Source: Rubrivivax gelatinosus
GTDB taxonomy: Bacteria > Pseudomonadota > Gammaproteobacteria > Burkholderiales > Burkholderiaceae_C
NCBI RefSeq assembly: GCF_016583785.1
Contig: NZ_NRRU01000001.1
Coordinates: 1 to 64,000 of the forward strand
DNA length: 64,000 nt
Reading direction: 5' to 3'
Part shown: piece after piece, positions 42,800-51,189 of the stretch
Position numbering within the stretch: the stretch's first letter is position 1
How the letters are laid out: the number at the start of each line of letters is the position of its first letter
Notes under the pieces: model-generated
Told to the model about the DNA's origin: nothing
Databases searched by the model: none
The model's input: the letters and a program-made list of their open reading frames with translations, nothing else
Position numbers and translations under genes: made by a program

Positions 42800-43683
42800 C
42801 ACTTCTCCTTGCCGAACAGGCCGGCGGGCCGCAGCATCAGCACGATCGCCATGATCACGAAGACGACGATGTTCGAGGCCTCGGGGTAGAACACCTTGGT
42901 CAGGCCCTCGACCACGCCCAGCACCAGCCCGGTCAGGATCGAACCCAGGATCGAGCCCATGCCGCCGATCACGACGACGGCGAAGACGACGATGATCAGG
43001 TTGGCCCCCATCAGCGGCGTGATCTGGATGACCGGCGCCGCCAGCACCCCGGCCAGCGCCGCCAGCCCGGCACCGGCGGCGTAGGTCAGCGCCACCATCA
43101 CCGGCACGTTGACGCCGAAAGCCTGCACCAGCGTCGGGTTCTCGGTGCCGGCACGCAGGTAGGAGCCCAGCCGCGTGCGCTCGATGACGAACCAGGTGCT
43201 GAAACACACCGTCAGCGAGGCGACGATGACCCAGGCGCGGTAGTTCGGCAGGATCATGAAGCCCAGGTCGGTCGCGCCCTGCAGCGCCTCGGGCACCGGG
43301 TATTGCTGGCCGGAGACGCCGAACTGCTCGCGCAGCACGCCTTCGGCGATCAGCGCCAGGCCGAAGGTCAGCAGCAGGCCGTAGATCGGGTCGACCTTGT
43401 ACAGGCGCTTGAGCAGCGTGCGCTCGACGACGATGCCCAGGGCACCCACCACCAGCGGCGCCAGCACCAGCGCTGCCCAGTAGTTCAGCCCGAACTTCTC
43501 CAGCGCCAGCCAGGCGACGTAGGCGCCCAGCATGTAGAGCGCGCCGTGGGCGAAGTTGACGATCCCCAGCAACCCGAAGATCACCGCCAGCCCGAGGCTC
43601 AGCATGGCGTAGAACGAGCCGTTCACCAGGCCCAGCATGAGCTGGCCCAGGAAGGCCTGCAGCGGGATGCCGAGGATGTCCAT
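42799..43683 (-). CDS. livH: Branched-chain amino acid-type ABC transporter permease LivH
   Basis: A 294-residue LivH permease with typical segments LVNGSFYAMLSLGLAVIFGLLG, NFAHGALYMLGAYVAW and RAGTENPTLVQAFGVNV, and about eight helices. It pairs with LivM, whose start overlaps the end of this gene. It lies 15 bp downstream of the substrate-binding protein gene. Substrate not defined by the permease sequence. Confidence 0.93.
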   Translation of the reverse strand: MDILGIPLQAFLGQLMLGLVNGSFYAMLSLGLAVIFGLLGIVNFAHGALYMLGAYVAWLALEKFGLNYWAALVLAPLVVGALGIVVERTLLKRLYKVDPIYGLLLTFGLALIAEGVLREQFGVSGQQYPVPEALQGATDLGFMILPNYRAWVIVASLTVCFSTWFVIERTRLGSYLRAGTENPTLVQAFGVNVPVMVALTYAAGAGLAALAGVLAAPVIQITPLMGANLIIVVFAVVVIGGMGSILGSILTGLVLGVVEGLTKVFYPEASNIVVFVIMAIVLMLRPAGLFGKEK

Positions 43684-43698
43684 CGCGTCAGCCCGCGG

Positions 43699-44907
43699 TC
43701 ACTTCCAGAGAGCGCACTTGGACTCGGACTTCGTGGTCCAGGCCTCCTCGCCCTTGAAGGTCTGGACCACGTTGTAGTAGTCCCAGGGCTCGACCGACTT
43801 GTCCGGCGTCTTCACCTGCATCAGGTACATGTCGTGCACCATGCGGCCGTCTCCGCGGATGAAGCCGTCCTTGGCGAAGATGTCGTTGACCTTGGTCTTG
43901 CGCATCTGCGCCAGCACCTTGTCCGGGTCGTCGCTGCCGGTGGCCTTGACGGCGGCGAGGTACTGCGTCGCCACCGAGTAGTCGCCTGCCTGCAGCGACG
44001 ACGGCATGCGCTTCATCTTCTCGAAGAAGCGCCGGCCCCAGGCGCGCGTCTCGGCGTCGCGGTTCCAGTACCAGCTGTCGGTCAGGTACATGCCCTGGGT
44101 CGTCTTCAGCCCCAGCGAGTGGATGTCGTTGATGAAGACCAGCAGCCCTGCGAGCTTCATCGACTTGGTGACGCCGAACTCGTTGGCCGCCTTGATCGCG
44201 TTGATGGTGTCGCCGCCGGCGTTGGCCAGGCCCAGGATCTGCGCCTTGCTCGCCTGCGCCTGCAGCAGGAAGGACGAGAAGTCGGTGGCCGACAGCGGGT
44301 GCTTGACCGAGCCGACGACGTTGCCGCCGGCGGCCTTGACCACCGCCGAAGCGTCGTTCTGCAGCTGCGCGCCGAAGGCGTAGTCGGCGGTCAGGAAGTA
44401 CCAGCTCTTGCCGCCGGCCTTGACCACCGCGTTGCCGGTGCCCTTGGCCAGCGCCACGGTGTCGTAGGCCCAGTGCACGGTGTACGGGTTGCACTGCTCG
44501 TTGGTCAGCGCCGAGGTCGCGGCGCCGACGGCGATGAAGGGCTTCTTCTTCTCGGCCGCCACCTTGGCCATCGCCAGGCTGGTGCCGGAGTTGGTGCCGC
44601 CGATCAGCAGGTCCAGGCCCTGGGTGTCGAACCACTCGCGCGCCTTGGCGGCGGCGACGTCGGCCTTGTTCTGGTGGTCGGCGAACACGACCTCGATCTT
44701 CTTGCCGGCGACGCTGCCGCCGGCGTCGGCGATGGCCATGCGGATGGCCTCGACGCCGCCGGCGCCGTCGATGTCGGAGTACAGCCCCGACATGTCCGTG
44801 ATCAGGCCGATGCGCACCACGTCGCCCGAGATCTGGGCGTGGGCGCTGGCGCCGAAAGCGGCGGCCATCGCGAGCGTGCAGGCGCACGTGATCTTGCTGA
44901 GTCTCAT
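43699..44907 (-). CDS. ABC transporter substrate-binding protein, LivJ type
   Basis: A 402-residue periplasmic binding protein (type 1 fold) with signal peptide (LAMAAAFGASAHAQ). The mature domain starts VVRIGLITDMSGLYSDIDGAG and has LLIGGTNSGTSLAMAKVAAE and HWAYDTVALAKGTGNA. Members of this subgroup often bind aromatic acids or short-chain compounds rather than leucine, so true substrate is open. Position third in the operon, between livF and livH. Confidence 0.92.
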   Translation of the reverse strand: MRLSKITCACTLAMAAAFGASAHAQISGDVVRIGLITDMSGLYSDIDGAGGVEAIRMAIADAGGSVAGKKIEVVFADHQNKADVAAAKAREWFDTQGLDLLIGGTNSGTSLAMAKVAAEKKKPFIAVGAATSALTNEQCNPYTVHWAYDTVALAKGTGNAVVKAGGKSWYFLTADYAFGAQLQNDASAVVKAAGGNVVGSVKHPLSATDFSSFLLQAQASKAQILGLANAGGDTINAIKAANEFGVTKSMKLAGLLVFINDIHSLGLKTTQGMYLTDSWYWNRDAETRAWGRRFFEKMKRMPSSLQAGDYSVATQYLAAVKATGSDDPDKVLAQMRKTKVNDIFAKDGFIRGDGRMVHDMYLMQVKTPDKSVEPWDYYNVVQTFKGEEAWTTKSESKCALWK

Positions 44908-44944
44908 GGGGTCGTCTCCGTCGGGGTTGTGGGGGCAGGGGCGT

Positions 44945-45652
44945 TCACACGCCGAGGTACTCGTGCAGGCGCTCCAGCCGCGCCGGCAGTTCGGCCTGGC
45001 TGAACTGCTGGATCACCTGGCCGTGTTCCATCACGAGAAAGCGGTCCGCCAGCGGCGCCGCGAAGCGGAAGTTCTGCTCGACCATCACGATCGTGTAGCC
45101 CTCGCGCCGCAGCGCCAGCACCATCTCGGCGAGCTTGTGCACGATGACCGGCGCCAGGCCTTCGCTGATCTCGTCGAGCAGCAGCAGGCGGGCGCCGGTG
45201 CGCAGGATGCGCGCCACGGCCAGCATCTGCTGTTCGCCGCCCGAGAGCCGCGTGCCCTGGCTGGCGGCGCGCTCCTTCAGGTTCGGGAACATCGTGTAGA
45301 TCTGGTCGAGCGACATGCCGCCCGGGGCCAGCGTCGGCGGCAGCAGCAGGTTCTCCTCGGCCGACAGGCTGGAGAAGATGCCGCGTTCCTCGGGGCAGTA
45401 GCCGATGCCCAGGCGCGCGACGCGGTGCGTCGACAGCGCGATGGCCTCGGTGCCGCGCACCCTCACCGAGCCCTTGCGCGCGCCGGTCAGGCCCATGATC
45501 GCGCGCAGCGTGCTGGTGCGCCCGGCGCCGTTGCGGCCCAGGAGCGTCACGACCTCGCCTTCGTCGACGTGGAAGTCGACGCCGTGCAGCACGTGCGACT
45601 CGCCGTACCAGGCGTGCAGGCCACTCACCTCGAGCAAACGTGTGCCGGCCAT
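44945..45652 (-). CDS. livF: ABC transporter ATP-binding protein LivF (Arg in Walker A)
   Basis: A 235-residue ATPase of the LivF type. The signature is TRLSGGEQQMLAVAR, Walker B is LLLLDEISEGLAP, and the switch His region is IVMVEQNF. The Walker A motif reads GRNGAGRTST, with Arg where the nucleotide-binding Lys is expected; the codon is CGC at this point. Arg variants of LivF-type ATPases exist as far as I recall, so this may be a subfamily trait rather than a defect, the partner LivG having a normal motif. Start overlaps livG by one base. Confidence 0.92.
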   Translation of the reverse strand: MAGTRLLEVSGLHAWYGESHVLHGVDFHVDEGEVVTLLGRNGAGRTSTLRAIMGLTGARKGSVRVRGTEAIALSTHRVARLGIGYCPEERGIFSSLSAEENLLLPPTLAPGGMSLDQIYTMFPNLKERAASQGTRLSGGEQQMLAVARILRTGARLLLLDEISEGLAPVIVHKLAEMVLALRREGYTIVMVEQNFRFAAPLADRFLVMEHGQVIQQFSQAELPARLERLHEYLGV

Positions 45653-46425
45653 CAGTGCGCCCCCGCGAGCTGGGCGTCGGCGCTGCCCATGTAGGCTTCC
45701 ATCACCGCCGGGTTGCGCGAGACATCGGCATACGGCCCTTCGGCCAGCGTCGCGCCGCGCTGCAGCACGGTGATGGTGTCGGCGATGCTGGCGACGACGC
45801 TCATGTTGTGTTCGACCATCAGGATCGTGCGATCGGCCGACACCTGCTTGATCAGCCGGCGCACGCGGTCCACGTCTTCCAGCCCCATGCCCTGGGTTGG
45901 TTCGTCCAGCAGCATCAGCTGCGGCTCCATCGCCAGCGTGGTCGCGATCTCGAGCGCACGCTTGCGGCCGTAGCTCAGTTCCACCGCCAGGTGGCCGGCG
46001 TAGTCGGCCAGGTCGACGGCGCGCAGCAGCTCGCGTGCGCGCTCGTTCAGCCCGTGCAGCGAACGTTCGGCGCGCCAGAACTGGAACGAGTTGCCGAGCT
46101 TCCTCTGCAGCGCCACGCGCACGTTCTCCAGCACCGTCAGGTGCGGGAACACGGCCGAGATCTGGAACGAGCGGATGACGCCGCGGCGCGCGATGTGCGC
46201 CGGCGACTCGCCGGTGATGTCCTGCCCGTCGAACAGGATGCGGCCACTGGTCGGGCGCAGGAACTTGGTCAGCAGGTTGAAGCAGGTGGTCTTGCCGGCG
46301 CCGTTGGGGCCGATCAGCGCGTGGATGTGGCCACGGCGCACGCGCAGGTTCACCTTGTTCACGGCGACGAAGCCCTTGAACTCCTTCGTCAGGTCCTGCG
46401 TCTCGAGGATGTGGTCGGCGCTCAT
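45652..46425 (-). CDS. livG: ABC transporter ATP-binding protein LivG
   Basis: A 257-residue ATPase with canonical Walker A GPNGAGKTTCFNLLTKFL, Q-loop RSFQISAVFPHLT, signature ELSYGRKRALEIA, Walker B LMLLDEPTQGMG and switch MVEHNMSVV. It forms the heterodimeric motor with LivF. Its ATG overlaps the stop of the iclR gene (ATGA), so the regulator and transporter are translationally linked. Confidence 0.93.
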   Translation of the reverse strand: MSADHILETQDLTKEFKGFVAVNKVNLRVRRGHIHALIGPNGAGKTTCFNLLTKFLRPTSGRILFDGQDITGESPAHIARRGVIRSFQISAVFPHLTVLENVRVALQRKLGNSFQFWRAERSLHGLNERARELLRAVDLADYAGHLAVELSYGRKRALEIATTLAMEPQLMLLDEPTQGMGLEDVDRVRRLIKQVSADRTILMVEHNMSVVASIADTITVLQRGATLAEGPYADVSRNPAVMEAYMGSADAQLAGAH

Positions 46426-47189
46426 CGTGTGTCCTCGCGGGCGCCCAGGCGGCGCGACAGCGTGCGCGCGGCCTGCAGCACCAGCTCGCGCTGGCGCGAG
46501 AGGGTTGCGGGGTCGAGCGCGGCCTTGTTGATGCAGAAGGCGATGCCGGCGACGGGCCGGCCGGCGGTGTCGACCACCGGGGCGGCGAGTGCGTAGACGC
46601 CTTCGCGCACGCCGCCGTCGTCGACCGCCCAGCCGCGTTCGCGCGCTTCGGCCAGCTCGGCCAGCAGCGCGTCGACGTCGGTCGCGCCCGGCGGCACCAG
46701 CGCACGCACCTCGGCCGGGTCCAGGCAGGCGAGCATGGCCTTGCCGGTGCTGGTGACCCAGGCCGGCAGCCGCATGCCCAGGCTGAAGGCCAGGCTGAGC
46801 GGGCGCGCGCTGTTGCGCACGCCGATGTAGACGACGTCGGCGCCGTTGAGCACCGACAGCACCAGTGTCTCGTCGGGCGGCGGGGTCTCGCGCCAGAGTG
46901 CGTCGAACTCGGCGGCGACGTGGGTGCTGGCGACAAAGGCCGCGGCCAGCGTCATCACGCCCGGGCCGATCAGCAGCGCGCCGTTGTCGGCGCGGCGCAG
47001 GTAGCCGCAGTTCAGCAGCGTGCCGCACAGCCCGTGCACGCTGCTGCGCGGTAGATTCAGCGCCGCGGCCAGGCCGGCCATGCTCATCGGCCGGCGCTCG
47101 CGCGCCAGCAGGTCCAGCACCGACACCGCGCGCACGACCGCCGGCACCAGGGCGGCGGGGCGGTCGGTCATCGGCAAGGCCATGGTCAT
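46422..47189 (-). CDS. IclR family transcriptional regulator
   Basis: A 255-residue IclR regulator. The N-terminal winged helix (SMAGLAAALNLPRSSVHGLCG) is followed by an effector domain (GVMTLAAAFVAST, LPAWVTSTGKAMLACLD, GIAFCINKAALDP). Several starts are possible: the ATG at 47189 is used here; a GTG at 47213 and ATGs at 47183 and 47171 are alternatives. As first gene of the liv operon it probably senses the imported substrate or a breakdown product and controls its own operon (inference). Confidence 0.9.
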   Translation of the reverse strand: MTMALPMTDRPAALVPAVVRAVSVLDLLARERRPMSMAGLAAALNLPRSSVHGLCGTLLNCGYLRRADNGALLIGPGVMTLAAAFVASTHVAAEFDALWRETPPPDETLVLSVLNGADVVYIGVRNSARPLSLAFSLGMRLPAWVTSTGKAMLACLDPAEVRALVPPGATDVDALLAELAEARERGWAVDDGGVREGVYALAAPVVDTAGRPVAGIAFCINKAALDPATLSRQRELVLQAARTLSRRLGAREDTR

Positions 47190-47365
47190 CTGGGTGTTCG
47201 ATCCGCTGAACACCGTTCACGGAGCTGAACGGCCGGCGCAGTCTAGGAGCGGTCATTTCCCTATGCGCGCGGCTTGCGGGAAAGCGCTGATGGGGATGTC
47301 CCAGCCCCGAAAGCGCGGGGCGGGGGCGACCCGCAGACTCGCCGCCGGCGCCTGCCGGCCTCGTT

Positions 47366-47803
47366 TCAGGCGGTACGGTCGACGCGCAGCGCCAGCACGA
47401 CCGAGGTCGTCGTCTTCTTCACGCCGTCGATCTCGCCGATCTCGTCGAGCAGCACGTCCAGGCGCGCGGTCGAGTCGGTGCGCAGCAGCGCCAGGTAGTC
47501 GAACTCGCCGCTGACCGAACACAGCTGGCGCAGCTCGGGCAGCGCCGCCAGCCGGCGCGTGACCTCGCGCGCCGACTTGGGTTCGATCGTGATGCCGACC
47601 CAGGCCTGCACGCCGCGTTCGGCTTCGTCCAGCCCCAGGCGCACCGTGTAGCCGACGATGACGCCGCTGCGCTCCAGCCGCTCCAGCCGCGCTATCACCG
47701 TGGTGCGCGCCACGCCCAGCTTGCGCGCGAGCTCGGCCGTGCTGGCGCGGGCGTTCGCCTGCAGCAGCGTGATCAGGTCGCGGTCCATCTGGTCGCGGGG
47801 CAT
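47366..47803 (-). CDS. Lrp/AsnC family transcriptional regulator (divergent from lysine-dehydrogenase-like gene)
   Basis: A 145-residue Lrp regulator starting at the ATG at 47803: helix-turn-helix around LARKLGVARTTVIARLERLE, then the RAM domain (AWVGITIEPKSAREVTRRLA, LCSVSGEFDYLALLRTDS). It is divergent from a saccharopine-dehydrogenase-family gene, with a perfect 10-10-10 inverted repeat in the shared 132-bp promoter region. Control of amino-acid (probably lysine) catabolism is the natural reading. Confidence 0.92.
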   Translation of the reverse strand: MPRDQMDRDLITLLQANARASTAELARKLGVARTTVIARLERLERSGVIVGYTVRLGLDEAERGVQAWVGITIEPKSAREVTRRLAALPELRQLCSVSGEFDYLALLRTDSTARLDVLLDEIGEIDGVKKTTTSVVLALRVDRTA

Positions 47804-47832
47804 GCCGACATTATGTCGGCCGCTGCCGACGA

Positions 47833-47862
47833 TTCGTCGAAACAAGTGCCTCTTTCGACGAA
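47833..47862. promoter_or_regulatory. Perfect inverted repeat, probable Lrp-family operator
   Basis: TTCGTCGAAA (47833-47842) and TTTCGACGAA (47853-47862) are exact reverse complements with a 10-bp spacer. The half-site centres are 20 bp apart, about two helical turns, suitable for a regulator dimer on one face. It lies between the divergent Lrp-type regulator and the dehydrogenase gene. A second short repeat (GTCGGC / GCCGAC) is just to its left. Confidence 0.7.
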
Positions 47863-47935
47863 CTCGGCCCTATCTTGTGTCAAGCGCTGTTCCTAGACTG
47901 CGCCGCATCCCAGCCCTCACCCCGAAGGAGCCCGA

Positions 47936-49030
47936 ATGCGCGTGACCCTGCTCGGTGCCGGCCACATCGGCCAGACCATCGCCCGCCTGCTGTCGGCCAG
48001 CGGCGACTACGAACTGACCGTCGTCGACCGCGACGCCGCGCCGCTGGCCGCGCTGCAAGGCCTGCCGCTGGCCACGCGTGTGGCCGACACCGGCGACGAC
48101 GCCGCGCTGCTGGCGCTGCTGCGCGGCCAGGACGCGGTGATCAACGCGCTGCCCTACTACCTGGCGACGCGTGTCGCGACGCAGGCGCGCGAGGCGCGCT
48201 GCCACTACTTCGATCTGACCGAGGACGTCGCCGCGACGCGCGCGATCAAGGCCCTGGCCGAAGGCGCGAGCACCGCCTTCATGCCGCAGTGCGGTCTCGC
48301 GCCGGGTTTCATCGGCATCGTCGCGCACCACCTGGCGCAGAGCTTCGACGCGCTGCACGAGCTGAAGATGCGGGTCGGCGCGCTGCCGGCCTTCCCGACG
48401 AACGCGCTGAAATACAACCTGACCTGGAGCGTCGACGGCCTGATCAACGAGTACTGCCACCCCTGCGAGGCGATCCGCGACGGTCGGGCGACCGAGGTGC
48501 TGGCGCTCGAAGGGCTGGAGCACTTCTCGCTGGACGGCACCGAGTACGAGGCTTTCAACACCTCGGGCGGCCTGGGCACGCTGTGCGAGACCTGGGCCGG
48601 CCGCGTGCAGACGCTGGACTACAAGAGCGTGCGCTACCCCGGCCACCGCGCGCTGATGAAGCTGCTGCTGGAGGAACTGCTGCTCAAGCACGACCAGGGC
48701 ACGCTGAAGGACATCATGCGGCGCGCGATCCCGAGCACGATGCAGGACGTGGTGCTGGTCTTCGTCACCGCCAGCGGCATGCGCGGCGGCGCGCTGGTGC
48801 AGGAGGTGTTCGCGCGCAAGATCTTCGCCGAGCGTGCGCCGGGCCAGCCGACCTCGGCGATCCAGATCACGACGGCCGCCGGCATCTGCGCCGCGGTCGA
48901 CCTGTTCCGCGAAGGCCGGCTGCCGCAGCAGGGTTTCGTGCGCCAGGAACAGGTGGCGCTGCCGGACTTCCTGGCCAACCGCTTCGGCGCCGCCTATCAG
49001 CAGTCGCGCCAGGTCGAAAGCATCGGCTGA
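47936..49030 (+). CDS. Saccharopine dehydrogenase family protein (lysine 6-dehydrogenase-like)
   Basis: A 364-residue NAD(P)-dependent oxidoreductase: Rossmann motif VTLLGAGHIGQTIARLL at the N-terminus, VDRDAAPLAAL after strand 2, then DAVINALPYYLATRVA, HYFDLTEDVAATRAI and MPQCGLAPGFIGIVAHHLA. The family covers saccharopine, lysine 6- and related dehydrogenases; the divergent Lrp regulator favours lysine catabolism. GAAGGAG lies upstream of the ATG at 47936. Precise reaction inferred. Confidence 0.88.
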   Translation: MRVTLLGAGHIGQTIARLLSASGDYELTVVDRDAAPLAALQGLPLATRVADTGDDAALLALLRGQDAVINALPYYLATRVATQAREARCHYFDLTEDVAATRAIKALAEGASTAFMPQCGLAPGFIGIVAHHLAQSFDALHELKMRVGALPAFPTNALKYNLTWSVDGLINEYCHPCEAIRDGRATEVLALEGLEHFSLDGTEYEAFNTSGGLGTLCETWAGRVQTLDYKSVRYPGHRALMKLLLEELLLKHDQGTLKDIMRRAIPSTMQDVVLVFVTASGMRGGALVQEVFARKIFAERAPGQPTSAIQITTAAGICAAVDLFREGRLPQQGFVRQEQVALPDFLANRFGAAYQQSRQVESIG

Positions 49031-49109
49031 AAGAGCGGCCGGCCGTGCTGTTTCATCCGGTTCCCTCAATGGCACAATCATTCGAAGAATGAAAGTCCAG
49101 GGAGGAACC

Positions 49110-49553
49110 ATGCAAATCAAGAATCTGCAGCGCTCGGCCGTGCTCGTCTTCGCGGTGCTCGCCGCGGGCTGTACCGCGGTGACCAAGATTTCGACGACGC
49201 AAGCCGGTGGGCGCGTGGCGATCGAGAATTCGAAAGATTTTTCCGCGCCCCGCGTCGAGACGATTGCCGCCACCAGCTTCGGCAATTACGACTTCAAGGC
49301 CGAGGCCCCGGGCCTGGATCCGTTTTACGGGATGCTGCCGCTGAAGTTCAACGGCGGCTATCTTGCTCTGGATATCCTCTTCTTCGCGCCGGCGGCTTTC
49401 TACAATCTCCGCGAGGTGTATCCGGAGTACGAGTTCGACGTCGAGAAGAAGCACGTGAAGTATCGCAAGTCGTCGGCCGACGAATGGATCATCTACGTTC
49501 CGCTCGATCCCGCCGCGGCGCACACGCGCAACAGTCTGAAGGCGCCCGAGTAA
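49110..49553 (+). CDS. Orphan lipoprotein of unknown function
   Basis: A 147-residue lipoprotein with lipobox LVFAVLAAGCTAVTK (Cys near residue 21). The mature region has ISTTQAGGRVAIENSKDFSA and, near residue 90, a hydrophobic stretch (YLALDILFFAPAAFYNLREV) that may be a membrane helix, followed by a charged tail (EYEFDVEKKHVKYRK). No family recognised. Good GGAGGA site before the ATG at 49110. The gene is less GC-rich than its neighbours, which hints at later acquisition. Confidence 0.8.
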   Translation: MQIKNLQRSAVLVFAVLAAGCTAVTKISTTQAGGRVAIENSKDFSAPRVETIAATSFGNYDFKAEAPGLDPFYGMLPLKFNGGYLALDILFFAPAAFYNLREVYPEYEFDVEKKHVKYRKSSADEWIIYVPLDPAAAHTRNSLKAPE

Positions 49554-49620
49554 GGCCGGCGCGCCCCGGCGGCAGCGCCGGCCACGGCAGAATGCGGGCC
49601 CTTCGTCTCACGGGACCTGC

Positions 49621-50292
49621 ATGACTCTCTCGCGCTCGGGCGGCTTCGACGCCGCCATCGTCGACCTCGACGGCACCCTGGTTGACACCGTCGGCGATTT
49701 CGAACTCGCGCTCGGCCATGCGCTGCACGACCTGGGCTACACGCCGGTCTCGCGCGCCTTCATCTCGCACACCGTCGGCAAGGGCACCGAACACCTGATC
49801 CGGCGCACGCTGGCCGAAGCCGGTGCGCCGGCCTCGCTGTACGAGGCCGCCGACGAGCGCTACCGCCACCACTACCTGCGTATCAACGGCCAGGCCTCGC
49901 TCGTCTACCCCGGCGCGGCCGAAGGCCTGCAGGCGCTGAAGGCGATGGGGCTCAAGCTCGCCTGCGTGACGAACAAACCGGCGGCCTTCGCGCTGCCGCT
50001 GCTCGAGGCCAAGGGGCTGGCGCGCTGGTTCGACCTCGCCTACGGCGGCGACGCCTTCGAGCGCAAGAAGCCCGACCCGATGCCGCTGCTCAAGGCCTGC
50101 GAAGCACTGGGCACGCTGCCGGCGCGCACGCTGATGATCGGCGACTCGATGAACGACGCCCAGGCGGCCCGCGCCGCCGGCTGCCGGGTGGCGCTGGTGC
50201 GCTACGGCTACAACCACGGCGAGCCGGTCGAGGCCGCGGGCGCCGACGCGATCGTCGACCGCATCGACGAGCTGCCGGCGCTAATGGCCTGA
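49621..50292 (+). CDS. gph: Phosphoglycolate phosphatase (HAD superfamily)
   Basis: A 223-residue HAD hydrolase removing phosphate from 2-phosphoglycolate. Motif I is AIVDLDGTLVDT, motif II LACVTNKP, motif III/IV ERKKPDPMPLL and MIGDSMNDAQAARAAG. Gph commonly sits near rpe and trpE in Burkholderiales, as partly here. The 3' end overlaps the convergent chalcone-isomerase-like gene by 12 bp. Confidence 0.92.
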   Translation: MTLSRSGGFDAAIVDLDGTLVDTVGDFELALGHALHDLGYTPVSRAFISHTVGKGTEHLIRRTLAEAGAPASLYEAADERYRHHYLRINGQASLVYPGAAEGLQALKAMGLKLACVTNKPAAFALPLLEAKGLARWFDLAYGGDAFERKKPDPMPLLKACEALGTLPARTLMIGDSMNDAQAARAAGCRVALVRYGYNHGEPVEAAGADAIVDRIDELPALMA

Positions 50293-50895
50293 CTCGGCAC
50301 CGCGCCGCGTCGCGCGCCCCAGCAGCGCGTCCTTGAGCGCGGCGTCGGCGGGCCTGGGGCCCAGCCAGATGCTGAGCAGCGAGGTGAAGAACTCGGGCTC
50401 GCGGATCGGCTCGCTGGCCGCCTTGCCGTTGACGAGCACGCTGGTGCCGACGCCGGGCACGAAGTCGACGCTGAAGTGGTCACCGGCCAGCAGCTTCTTG
50501 CGCGCCGAGAAGATGTCGGCCATGCGCAGCGTGCCGGGGATGGACTGCAGCCAGTGCTGCGGCGGCGCGTTGTCTTCCATGCCGCGCGTGAACAGCCGGC
50601 CGAGTTCGTTGGCATCGATGTCGCGCAGCATCACGACGTGGATGCGCTTGGGGCCGGGCATCGCGAGCACGGCTTCGGGCGTGTCGGCGCGCTGGGGCAG
50701 ATACAGCCCCGCGGTGTAGACCTTGACGACGAACTTGTAGCGCACGCCGGCACCATTGAGCCCCAGGCTGTTGCCGCCGACGCTGGCGGCCGCGGGGTAG
50801 GGCACGCCCGCCGGCTCGGCGGCGGGCTGGCTGTTCGCGGCGCTGGACAGGAGCAGCGTGGTCACCAGGAAGGCCGTCAGGACGCGCAGATGCAT
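50281..50895 (-). CDS. Chalcone isomerase-like periplasmic protein
   Basis: A 204-residue protein with signal peptide (LTAFLVTTLLLSSAANSQ) and a chalcone-isomerase-like fold (PF16036 type): LNGAGVRYKFVVKVYTAGLYLP, RIHVVMLRDIDANEL and FFTSLLSIWLG. Bacterial members lack proven isomerase activity; ligand binding in the periplasm is possible. The ATG at 50895 was chosen because it places the signal peptide at the N-terminus. It shares a short divergent region with the trp leader and overlaps gph tail to tail. Confidence 0.87.
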   Translation of the reverse strand: MHLRVLTAFLVTTLLLSSAANSQPAAEPAGVPYPAAASVGGNSLGLNGAGVRYKFVVKVYTAGLYLPQRADTPEAVLAMPGPKRIHVVMLRDIDANELGRLFTRGMEDNAPPQHWLQSIPGTLRMADIFSARKKLLAGDHFSVDFVPGVGTSVLVNGKAASEPIREPEFFTSLLSIWLGPRPADAALKDALLGRATRRGAESGH

Positions 50896-50991
50896 GGCGG
50901 TGCTCGAAGGATGAACCCGGCGATGGCGGGCGCCTGAGTCTGGCATCGCATCGGCCGAGCGGCGGTCGCCCCGGTTACACTGGCAGCACTC

Positions 50992-51063
50992 ATGTTCACG
51001 GCCCACGCATCGACCAAAGGTTCCCGCGACCGGGGAGCCTGGCCCTGGCGTCGCTCTCGCTAG
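50992..51063 (+). CDS. trpL: trp operon leader peptide (23 aa, two Trp codons)
   Basis: A 23-codon ORF from the ATG at 50992 to the TAG at 51061-51063 ends AWPWRRSR, with Trp codons at positions 17 and 19 just before competing hairpins and 126 bp before trpE. This is the normal arrangement of a trp attenuator. A TACACT -10-like box at 50976-50981 lies only 11 bp upstream, so the leader may be nearly leaderless; the ribosome-binding site is weak. Confidence 0.72.
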   Translation: MFTAHASTKGSRDRGAWPWRRSR

Positions 51064-51128
51064 CCTCGCCTGACCACCGCGTCAGGCCACGCCGCGAGAC
51101 GCCGACACCCCAGTCGGCGCCGCTTCTC
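51047..51128 (+). promoter_or_regulatory. trp attenuator: mutually exclusive hairpins
   Basis: Three stems can form. Stem A pairs the end of the leader ORF (GGCG and TCTCGC, 51047-51060) with GCGAGACGCC (51094-51103). It encloses a small perfect stem CCTGAC / GTCAGG (51069-51086). Stem B pairs GACGCCGAC (51098-51106) with GTCGGCGCC (51113-51121), one mismatch, followed by a weak pyrimidine tract (GCTTCTC). A and B share 51098-51103, so only one can form. A ribosome stalled at the Trp codons would block A. Which structure ends transcription needs testing, as the U-run is poor. Confidence 0.6.
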
Positions 51129-51189
51129 AAGACGACATGCAGTGCCTGAGCCTAGACGCGCCGGGTGACTGCCGCGAGAGGGCCCAGAA

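Noticed and set aside
50281-50292. 12-bp tail-to-tail overlap of gph and the chalcone-isomerase-like gene as an antisense control device
   Set aside because: Short convergent overlaps are common in compact genomes and nothing else supports a regulatory role.
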